Shown here: positions 1 to 7,109 of the stretch, piece by piece
Numbering within the stretch: position 1 is the first letter of the stretch
Layout of the letters: each line of letters begins with the position of its first letter
NCBI GenBank assembly: GCA_028285105.1
Contig: JANQQE010000031.1
Location: 62,001 to 126,000 of the forward strand
Source: Alphaproteobacteria bacterium
Lineage (GTDB): Bacteria; Planctomycetota; Phycisphaerae; UBA1845
Length of the DNA: 64,000 bases
Direction of reading: 5' to 3'
Translations under genes and position numbers: made by a program
The notes under the pieces: model-generated
What the model was told of the DNA's origin: nothing
The model's database searches: none
What the model saw: the letters and a program-made list of their open reading frames with translations, nothing else

Positions 1-1
1 C

Positions 2-3000
2 CCAAACGAGTCAAAGATCTTCGCGCTCAACAAGGTTACGCTGGCCATACTGATTTCGTGTGCGACGACGGTTGCCGAATCGACGACGAACGATGTGTCT
101 TCGATCGAACAAACGTTACATCAACTTTCGACAACGCCCGGTGAATTCAATTCCGGATTGCTCCCCGAAGGCGTCACGCTGGCGCATCACGAATGGCGTA
201 ATGGCCTGCTTCGTGTCGAATTGAATCTTCCATTGCACACACCTGATTGGCAGACCAGCTTATTTGACATGCAGCGAATCTCTCACGCACTAGGACATCG
301 ATTCGAGCACCGTGAAGATTTTCGCGGTGTAGAAACGTGGATTCGATCATCCAGGAAACAGAAACTCCAGAGCCTTGAATCGTTCGCAATTCGACATGAC
401 GCATCAAAAGAGGTCCGCGACACAAGCGCAGCTCAATACGCGATTGACACTTCCGAAGACCGGGCTGTGCAAGAGTCTACCGCTATGTTTAGCGAAAGCA
501 CACGATCAGGAATCGGTGGTCCCACGGCGAGCGCGCCGACGCAACCGACCGGCGCGCTTACTGGCGTGGTCGTGTACTGCGCCGCTGGACACGGGTGGAC
601 GGCCGGTACAACACAGTGGGCGCTGCAACGCGACGCCGAATTGTTCGGTATGAACGAAGACTACGGCAACATCGACCAACTGAATTATTTCGTTCACTAT
701 GCGTTCAATGCCGGAGCGACCGTTGTTCCGTTTCGCCCCGTCGGATATCAAACCGAAGAGATCGTTGTCGACAATGCCGTCCCTGAGGTGACTTACAGTG
801 GCGCATGGACATCGAATACAAGCAATCCGACGTACTATGGACAAAATGCCGGGGATCGCTATCGCTTTTCTTCCGCCAGTCCAACGGAAACCGCAACTGC
901 CCGCTACACCCCGAATATCAGCGTGACCGATTTCTACCCGGTTTACTGTTTTGCCATCCCGGGCACGAATCGCGTTCCGCAGACTTATCGAATCAAGCAC
1001 AGCGGAGGGATCGGAGAGGTCGTTGTCGACCATCGCGAAGTTGGAAACGGTTGGGTGTGGTTGGGCGAGTATCACTTCGTCGCTGGTGAGGACAACTACG
1101 TCGAAATCTCCAACGCATCACCGACCATCGGCGTGGTGATCGCCGACGCAATCCGCTGGGGCAACGGCATCGGCGATATCCCCGCTACCAGCCAAAACAT
1201 AGTGAGCGGTTACCCGCGCGACGAGGAGGCTCAACGCTATTGGGCGCAAAGCGAGTTGGGCAACAATGCAAACGGTTACAATGCCGCCAGCATTTGGGAT
1301 TCCGCGGGGTCGCATGTTTCCGACAACATCAGCACCGGAAGCCGTTGGGCGCGGGAGATGAATCAGGTGCCGGCAGGTGGCGTACTTGCGGATCGTTGGA
1401 AGCGCATCTACTTGGAATTCCACACCAACGCCTCCACCGGAGCTGCGCGGGGCACGATTGCGCTAACCAGTTCATCAAACCCGACCACGAACCAAACCAC
1501 TTATGCGACGACCATCGCCGAGGAAGTCGAAGGGGACATGCTTGCCTTGAGTGGACCAACGGGAATCTTTGAACACGATTGGGCCGACCGTCCGTTCCCG
1601 ACCCTGGCTGGTTCGTTCGGGGCGATCAGCACAACCGGAAACAGCAACGAATTCGACGCCACGATTATCGAAGTCGCTTTTCACGACAATGAGCAGGATG
1701 CCGAGTTGTTGCGTGATGCCCGCGTTCGGGCGGCGGTGGCTCGCTCCAGTGTTCAGGGGATTATCCGATTCCTCAATGGCCTGCCCGGCAGTCAGGTTCC
1801 TTTGGTGTTTCCGCCCGCCCGACCTAGGGCTGTTCATGTATCTGATTTAGGAGACGGTGACATTACCCTCGCCTGGTCCGAGCCAACGGTCGACGGTGCC
1901 CATGGCGATGCCCCCGATGGGTACGTCGTTTATTCCTCGACGAACGGGTTCGGGTTTACGATCGAAACCATGGTCGAAGATGCCCAGTCCGGGACTCCGC
2001 CCACAACAGTGACACTTAGTGGCATACCCAGGAACAAGACCATGTACTATCGCGTGTCCGCTGCCAACGACGGTGGCGTATCCGCACCATCTGGAACCAT
2101 CGCGATTCGTCGGCCGCCGAGTGGGGCGGCAGCCATCTTGGTGGTGAATGGTTACGACCGCCTGCGAAGACAGCAAAATCCGGTGACGTTGTTTACCCAG
2201 CCGCCATCGGTGGCTGGGCTTGCCCCGGAGCGACCCGTGTGGCGTCGGATCAACTCATTCGATTACATCGTAGAATACGCTCAGGCGATTGCGGGGACAG
2301 GACGCGGTTTCGTTTCCTGCGAAAACGAAGCGGTGGAGCAGGGGCATGTGTTGCTTTCCGATTATGAAAACGTGGTGTGGGGTTGCGGGGCGGAGAGTGT
2401 TGAGGACACAACCTTGTCTGCGACGGAGCAGACCCTGCTGGCGGATTACCTCGATGCGGGGCGCGGGTTGTTCATCACTGGGTCCGATCTGGCGTTCGAT
2501 CTTGTGGATCAAGGGACGGGAGCGATCTTCGCCAGTACCGAACTGGCGATTACGTTTTCCGCCAACGATTCGGGCACGTTTGACGTCGATGTTCTTGGGG
2601 GCGGGATATTCTCAGCCCTTACGGGTTTTGACTTCGACCCGGGATCCGGTGCCCGCTACGAAGTCGGCGAACCGGATGTGCTTGGTGTCAACGTGGGCGG
2701 TGAAGCGGCGCTTGAGTATGCGGGCGGGAGTATCGCGGGTGTGCAGTTCGACGCACCGGGCTATCGAACCGTATCGTTTGGTTTTCCGTTCGAGACCATC
2801 TCATCGGAGTCTGCCCGTATTGACGTGATGGCCGCAGCGTTGACTTTTCTGGATGGGGCGTCGGTTCCATTGTTGTTGGACGCTGATGGCGATGGTGATC
2901 TCGACCTGACTGACTATCAGATCATGAATCTCTGCCTCGCTGGACCAGACGTCGATTATCCCGACGGCAACTTCTGTCTCGTTTCAGATGGCAACGAGGA

Positions 3001-3064
3001 TTTGACCATCGATCTCGCCGACTTCCACCTGCTTCAGCAACTTTTCACTGGACCGTTGCCCTAG
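2..3064 (+). CDS. Secreted N-acetylmuramoyl-L-alanine amidase-like protein with golvesin-like, FN3 and dockerin-like modules (5' partial)
   Basis: The frame stays open to the left edge and codons 2-94 encode a hydrophobic signal peptide (VTLAILISCATTVAES), so the first start-like codon (GTG at 95) is not the real start and the gene is cut by the window. Numbering from that GTG, an amidase_3-type fold begins near residue 155 (CAAGHGW, likely zinc His), is interrupted by a golvesin/Xly-like beta domain (about 220-360), and resumes with EFHTNAS (second zinc His) and IIEVAFHDNEQ (catalytic Glu). An FN3-like domain (about 575-680), a region reminiscent of a class I glutamine amidotransferase fold, and a C-terminal dockerin-like pair (DADGDGDLDLTDY, later DLTIDLADF) follow. 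Predicted role: cleaving stem peptides from peptidoglycan outside the inner membrane. The domain order is clear; the exact substrate is inferred. Confidence 0.8.
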   Translation, partial: PNESKIFALNKVTLAILISCATTVAESTTNDVSSIEQTLHQLSTTPGEFNSGLLPEGVTLAHHEWRNGLLRVELNLPLHTPDWQTSLFDMQRISHALGHRFEHREDFRGVETWIRSSRKQKLQSLESFAIRHDASKEVRDTSAAQYAIDTSEDRAVQESTAMFSESTRSGIGGPTASAPTQPTGALTGVVVYCAAGHGWTAGTTQWALQRDAELFGMNEDYGNIDQLNYFVHYAFNAGATVVPFRPVGYQTEEIVVDNAVPEVTYSGAWTSNTSNPTYYGQNAGDRYRFSSASPTETATARYTPNISVTDFYPVYCFAIPGTNRVPQTYRIKHSGGIGEVVVDHREVGNGWVWLGEYHFVAGEDNYVEISNASPTIGVVIADAIRWGNGIGDIPATSQNIVSGYPRDEEAQRYWAQSELGNNANGYNAASIWDSAGSHVSDNISTGSRWAREMNQVPAGGVLADRWKRIYLEFHTNASTGAARGTIALTSSSNPTTNQTTYATTIAEEVEGDMLALSGPTGIFEHDWADRPFPTLAGSFGAISTTGNSNEFDATIIEVAFHDNEQDAELLRDARVRAAVARSSVQGIIRFLNGLPGSQVPLVFPPARPRAVHVSDLGDGDITLAWSEPTVDGAHGDAPDGYVVYSSTNGFGFTIETMVEDAQSGTPPTTVTLSGIPRNKTMYYRVSAANDGGVSAPSGTIAIRRPPSGAAAILVVNGYDRLRRQQNPVTLFTQPPSVAGLAPERPVWRRINSFDYIVEYAQAIAGTGRGFVSCENEAVEQGHVLLSDYENVVWGCGAESVEDTTLSATEQTLLADYLDAGRGLFITGSDLAFDLVDQGTGAIFASTELAITFSANDSGTFDVDVLGGGIFSALTGFDFDPGSGARYEVGEPDVLGVNVGGEAALEYAGGSIAGVQFDAPGYRTVSFGFPFETISSESARIDVMAAALTFLDGASVPLLLDADGDGDLDLTDYQIMNLCLAGPDVDYPDGNFCLVSDGNEDLTIDLADFHLLQQLFTGPLP

Positions 3065-3129
3065 GGGCGTCGGGCCAATCCGTCGAATTCCATTTTCGCC
3101 GATCGACGGTCAGCGCTCACTCGTCTTGG

Positions 3130-5259
3130 TCAGGGAGCCATTAAGCCTTGAAACAGACTGAAGTCCTCAAGGTCCAGATTCCCGTCTCCATCGAGGTCGC
3201 ACTGGAGGCAAATATTTCCATCGGGATAGGTTGTCACCGGGCCTAGCAAGCACGCGCCCAGAAGCGTGTAGTCATCGCTGTCGACGTCGCCGTCGGAGTC
3301 TGCGTCGCATGGCACGGGGATGCTACCTAACTGCACATCGACCCGGGTCACCTCACCCGCGATCACCTGTACATTTTCGACCAGCGCAGTTCCGACGCTC
3401 GGCTTGTCGAATGTTAATTCGTATGTACCCGGAGGAATTTTCAACATTGAGTAGAGGCCGTCGCCCGACGAGAGTGCTGTGTATCCCGATCCGTTGCGGG
3501 TCACATGGGCGTCGACAATCGGTTCGCCTGAGTTTAGATCCGTGACCGTACCGATGAGGATGCCCAACGTTGGCGTGTCTTTCCACGGCATCATTGGCGT
3601 GGCCGCGAGGTTTTCATATGGCCCACCAATGTTCGAGTAGCTTGGCCAATAGTTGTTGCTGTCGAAACTGCTGTAACTGAAAACGACGTTTCCGTCTCCT
3701 CCGATCACCTTGGTGCTGTCGACTTGACTAAGGAGTTCACTCACGCCCAGCGACGTGACTTGCCCACCATAAATATGGCGCCCGGCATTGTTGGCCACCC
3801 AGTCCGGTAAGACTTCGCTGTAGTCTGGATTGGCTCCGCCGTCTGCCCAGTAAATCTGCGGAACAATAAAGTCTTGCGCGCCAGCCGCCAGCCACGCCTG
3901 GGCATCCTGGTAGACGCATGTCTTACCGTACTGAAAACCACATGCACTCTGCGGATATCCTGGGTAACGACTTCCTTCATACAGGCCCAGCGGAGCCGAA
4001 CTGACTTTTATCTCGGGCTTGACTTCGGCGATCTGCGCGTAGATGTCGCAGAGAAAACGCGTGAACTGATCGCGGGTCCAGTCGCCAAAATTCAAACCGT
4101 CCGGGTTTCCTTCCCCTGCGCGGCGCGCTGTAGAAATCGGATCGTAGGAAAACTCAATACCGGGCGAGCGAATGCGATCAAAGTGAATGCCGTCTACGTC
4201 GTAATTCTCCACGACATACATAACCTGCTGGCGGGTGTAAGCCGACGCGTCCGGGACGCCTGGGGCGATCCAGATGTAGTTGGATTCTTCGCACTGCACG
4301 GGGTTGCCAAGATCATTGTGAATCAGCCAATCGCGAGCGCCGGGGTTGTCCGCATCGAAGTGTTCCCAGAATACATGGCTCAAATCGTAAGTCGGTTTCT
4401 GCGGTGCGGCCGGGCAACCGCCGGTTTGCCAGGCGGTGTGCGTGTTGATGTACGCATGAAACTCCAGTCCGTGGGCATGGGCCTGATCGATGGCATACTG
4501 CACTGGATCGAATGTCCCCCATCCGGGTGGTTTGCTGCCGTTTCCGGAAAGAATCGGCGACCACGGTTCGAACGGCGAGTCATAGAGCGTGTCGGCTTGT
4601 CCTCGTATTTGGAAGAGCACGGCATTGAAGTTGTGGGTGTCGAGGTCGGACATGATGTTGCTGATGTTGTTCTGCACGACGGCGAGGTTGGTGCTTGGCC
4701 ATTCGAATCGTGAAGCCCACATACCCCGAAACTCATCCGGAGTAGTACTGCTGTCTTGGGTGAATCGGACGGCATCAGCGATGACAACGCTCGGTGATGC
4801 GTCGCTGCTTAGCGAAACATAACCGCTCGTACCGGGGTCGAACCAATAACTCCCAATCGAATTCCAAGTCCCACCGCCGCTTTGCTGATTCACGTTTACA
4901 TTGGTGGTCCCAGCGGCGTGGTGGATCGTGTACGGCGCATCCGAAGCTCGGTTTGAGCCCTCGGGGTAGTAGACTTCCACCAAGTATTGCCAACCGGTGG
5001 TGATGTTCGGCCGCCATTCCGCCTCGGCTGTTCCACCGCTTGAGGTTGTGACGAACCGGTAGTTGTTGAGATACTTATCGCTTGACGAACTGGCCGTGGT
5101 CCAGGTTCCCGCATTGATGGCGAAGGTTCCATCAACATTGTTGGCGTTGTCGTTGTCGACGACGACTTGCTGCGCAACCGCGTACATCGGTAGCATCGCG
5201 ACGATGGCTAGAGAACGAAAATTTTTGGTCAGATAAACGGCGGGGTTGCATCGTAACAT
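3130..5259 (-). CDS. Secreted GHL10-family (DigH/YngK-like) glycosyl hydrolase with golvesin-like and dockerin-like modules
   Basis: The 709-residue product begins with a hydrophobic leader (SLAIVAMLPMYAVAQ), so it is exported. A golvesin-like beta domain (about 33-165, ending VVIADAVRFT) precedes a GHL10/DUF187 barrel (about 170-560) with landmarks EFRGMWASRFEW, FQIRGQADTLYDS, HAHGLEFHAYINTHTAW and VDGIHFDRIRSPG; the last carries the likely acidic active-site region. A carboxypeptidase-regulatory-like beta domain (about 590-650) and dockerin-like calcium loops (DADSDGDVDSDDY, DLDGDGNLDLEDF) close the protein. E. coli DigH of this family cleaves peptidoglycan glycan strands stripped of peptides. 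It converges on the amidase gene 65 bp away and shares its golvesin and dockerin modules, which suggests a joint role in wall turnover. An AGAGGAG-like site lies 12 bp before the ATG. Confidence 0.85.
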   Translation of the reverse strand: MLRCNPAVYLTKNFRSLAIVAMLPMYAVAQQVVVDNDNANNVDGTFAINAGTWTTASSSSDKYLNNYRFVTTSSGGTAEAEWRPNITTGWQYLVEVYYPEGSNRASDAPYTIHHAAGTTNVNVNQQSGGGTWNSIGSYWFDPGTSGYVSLSSDASPSVVIADAVRFTQDSSTTPDEFRGMWASRFEWPSTNLAVVQNNISNIMSDLDTHNFNAVLFQIRGQADTLYDSPFEPWSPILSGNGSKPPGWGTFDPVQYAIDQAHAHGLEFHAYINTHTAWQTGGCPAAPQKPTYDLSHVFWEHFDADNPGARDWLIHNDLGNPVQCEESNYIWIAPGVPDASAYTRQQVMYVVENYDVDGIHFDRIRSPGIEFSYDPISTARRAGEGNPDGLNFGDWTRDQFTRFLCDIYAQIAEVKPEIKVSSAPLGLYEGSRYPGYPQSACGFQYGKTCVYQDAQAWLAAGAQDFIVPQIYWADGGANPDYSEVLPDWVANNAGRHIYGGQVTSLGVSELLSQVDSTKVIGGDGNVVFSYSSFDSNNYWPSYSNIGGPYENLAATPMMPWKDTPTLGILIGTVTDLNSGEPIVDAHVTRNGSGYTALSSGDGLYSMLKIPPGTYELTFDKPSVGTALVENVQVIAGEVTRVDVQLGSIPVPCDADSDGDVDSDDYTLLGACLLGPVTTYPDGNICLQCDLDGDGNLDLEDFSLFQGLMAP

Positions 5260-5947
5260 CGAATTAACAGTCTCCTCTCTGGATCTGCAACTTCTTAAGG
5301 CGGTCGGATTGGTGCGTGCCCACCCTAAACTTCCACCAGATCTTCATTTTTGTATCGTCGACCGGCACATGCGTTATTGGTCGGGTTCGCGATCCTGGCA
5401 ATTTGGTTCGCACAATGAATCAAACCGTCTGTCAGCTGACAGGTTAGCAGAACCGGCATACTCCATGATAGACCTGACGTTCGTGCATCGTCCAATTTTC
5501 AGCCCTGAGTACGCCAAACTGCATTTTGGGCCGTCTCAGGGTTTTAAACGCATGTGAATTAATGACTTAGAGATGTATTTCCTAGTTCGCTGCGACGTCC
5601 GAGAATAAAATCCGTAACTGAATTTTATGTGGCTTTCACGTTGCATTCGGCACTCAACTTTGGATAAGATGGAAAGAGGAAGTGGATTTAAGAGAGAGAG
5701 CGTACTGCGCACGGCGTAATTTGTGCGGTGTGGCGCTCACGTAGAGAACCCATATCGCAGTTCATTTCGCCACCGAGGAGAAGCGCCATACGGCGTTATG
5801 CCCCTCGGGGTCACTCGCGTCGCGATCCTCGCGACGAGAATAACCGCGCATAGATTCTAGAGCCGAAACCGCATGAAAAACATGCACTATTTTGTACGCA
5901 GGCATCTTTAGCGCTCTCAACTGCGCGTCCTTAAGGAGGAGTCAGAT
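5260..5947. other. 688-bp intergenic region between the GHL10 gene and the PEP-CTERM gene
   Basis: The region carries the divergent upstream sequences of the two flanking genes. A 103-codon open frame at 5246-5557 lacks a ribosome site, overlaps the GHL10 start and resembles no family I know, so I do not call it. The half next to the PEP-CTERM gene holds two strong hairpins, listed separately. No sigma70-like promoter stands out. Confidence 0.6.
5773..5835 (+). promoter_or_regulatory. Structured leader upstream of the PEP-CTERM gene (nested hairpin plus a 7-bp stem)
   Basis: CCGAGG at 5773-5778 pairs with CCTCGG at 5803-5808. Inside it, 5-bp arms at 583-87 and 5792-5796 (offsets within 5783-5796; one G-T pair) enclose ATAC. 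Directly after, GTCGCGA at 5819-5825 pairs with TCGCGAC at 5829-5835 around TCC. The hairpins end about 98 bases before the AAGGAGGA ribosome site at 5933-5940. They may fold in the mRNA leader or may end a short upstream transcript; no T-tract follows. I recognise no riboswitch class. Confidence 0.45.
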
Positions 5948-6652
5948 ATGAAGAAGTTACTAGCTATGGGAATTGCGATCGCTTTCTCTCAGCCCGCGAT
6001 GGCGACCTTTATCGTAGAGGCCACCGGCGGATTGGCCAGCGGAACCAACGTGACCGCGACGGGGGGAAGTCCCTCGACCCCGAGTTCCGCAGTGGGGTTG
6101 ACCAGTTCCAACAGTTTGTTCGGAGGAAATGCTGTAGCCCCTGACAGGGACACCTATACATTCTCATACACACCGGGAACGGACGCCGACAACGACACTG
6201 GCGCGATCACCGCAGGTACTTTGCTGGGCGATTCTACGGTTACCGCCCCGGATACCTTCACTTCGGGCGATTTGTTTGCAACTGGGCTGACCGGTGGCGT
6301 CTCCGGTTTCTATGATGTGTATATCACTTGGCCCGAGACCACCAATGCCAATGGGGCTGGTTCGACAATCACCATCGAGAGCGATGGCAGTGACATTGTT
6401 CTCGATCCGATCATCCAGAATTCGACAGCTCATGGCCCGGGTGCCAAGGGCAACAACGCCTGGCTTAAGATTGCCTCGGGGATAAGCTTGACGGCTGGCA
6501 ACACCTACAACGTATCGGTGGAAGCAAATGTTAATTCGTTCGTGTCGCAGCGCGTGCATGGCGTAATGTGGGAACGCAACCTGGTTCCTGAACCGGCTTC
6601 GCTTTCACTGTTGGCGCTTGGCGGCATCGCGATGCTGCGTCGCCGTCGGTAG
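5948..6652 (+). CDS. PEP-CTERM sorting-signal protein
   Basis: The 234-residue product starts after a textbook AAGGAGGA (5933-5940). It has an N-terminal signal peptide (MKKLLAMGIAIAFSQPAMA) and a C-terminal tripartite sorting signal: the VPEPASL motif, a short hydrophobic stretch (LLALGGIAM) and the basic tail LRRRR. Such proteins are exported and then processed by an exosortase. The middle (about residues 70-200) is rich in Gly, Thr, Asn and Asp, as expected for a beta-sandwich surface domain (GGVSGFYDVYITWPETTN), but I cannot name the domain. The gene stands alone, with a structured leader before it and a terminator after it. No exosortase gene is in the window. Confidence 0.88.
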   Translation: MKKLLAMGIAIAFSQPAMATFIVEATGGLASGTNVTATGGSPSTPSSAVGLTSSNSLFGGNAVAPDRDTYTFSYTPGTDADNDTGAITAGTLLGDSTVTAPDTFTSGDLFATGLTGGVSGFYDVYITWPETTNANGAGSTITIESDGSDIVLDPIIQNSTAHGPGAKGNNAWLKIASGISLTAGNTYNVSVEANVNSFVSQRVHGVMWERNLVPEPASLSLLALGGIAMLRRRR

Positions 6653-6653
6653 A

Positions 6654-6710
6654 CCTGACTGGTCAGGCACAACCTGACTGGTCAGGCACAACCTGACTGT
6701 TCAGGCACAA
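6654..6710. repeat. Three tandem 19-bp repeats, each holding a palindrome
   Basis: CCTGACTGGTCAGGCACAA occurs at 6654-6672 and 6673-6691, and once more at 6692-6710 with one change (TGTTC for TGGTC). Each unit contains the inverted repeat CCTGAC-TG-GTCAGG (imperfect in the third). The array starts two bases after the PEP-CTERM stop codon and ends 21 bp before that gene's terminator, so it lies in the 3' untranslated RNA. Confidence 0.9.
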
Positions 6711-6731
6711 GGTTAAGCATTCGATCAAGGG

Positions 6732-6761
6732 CCGCCTCACCGGAATCGGTGGGGCGGTTTT
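6732..6761 (+). terminator. Intrinsic terminator of the PEP-CTERM gene
   Basis: CCGCCTCACCG (6732-6742) pairs with CGGTGGGGCGG (6747-6757) over 11 bp with one G-T pair and a GAAT loop, followed by TTTT. It ends the transcript after the 19-bp repeat array. Confidence 0.85.
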
Positions 6762-7109
6762 CATTTAAGGTGGTTTCGCGCCGGGGTTTTCATTCGGTTG
6801 CCATCGTTTTTGGGAAGGCGGTCCGGTAACGGGAGACGAAACGGCTAAAAAAAATCAAAAACTGAATTAAATAGCCCTTTCATTTGGGTGCGCCCGCAAG
6901 CTATCATAGCGCAGGGGTGCTGTGCGTGGAAACAAGGCCACCCAAGGTCGAGTTTTTAAGCCCGGAGGGGCATTTCTTGGAAAATCCCACAGTCAAACGA
7001 AGTTGTCGTATTGAGCCTTCATTGACAGCCCCAGGCGAATCAATCATTGGCCTCACCATGAAGTTCGTGAGCGACATAACTATCGAAGGGAATAAGGAGC
7101 ACGGGAATC
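6762..7109. other. 348-bp upstream region of the 1425-residue secreted protein
   Basis: No supported gene lies here. An 80-codon frame at 6884-7126 overlaps the next gene's start and is rejected. An AT-rich patch (6845-6880) and a TATCAT hexamer near 6902 could be promoter parts but lack a convincing -35. AAGGAG at 7095-7100 serves the ATG at 7110. Confidence 0.5.

Noticed and set aside
5246-5557. 103-codon plus-strand frame between the GHL10 and PEP-CTERM genes
   Set aside because: It overlaps the GHL10 start, has no ribosome site, and its product resembles no protein family.
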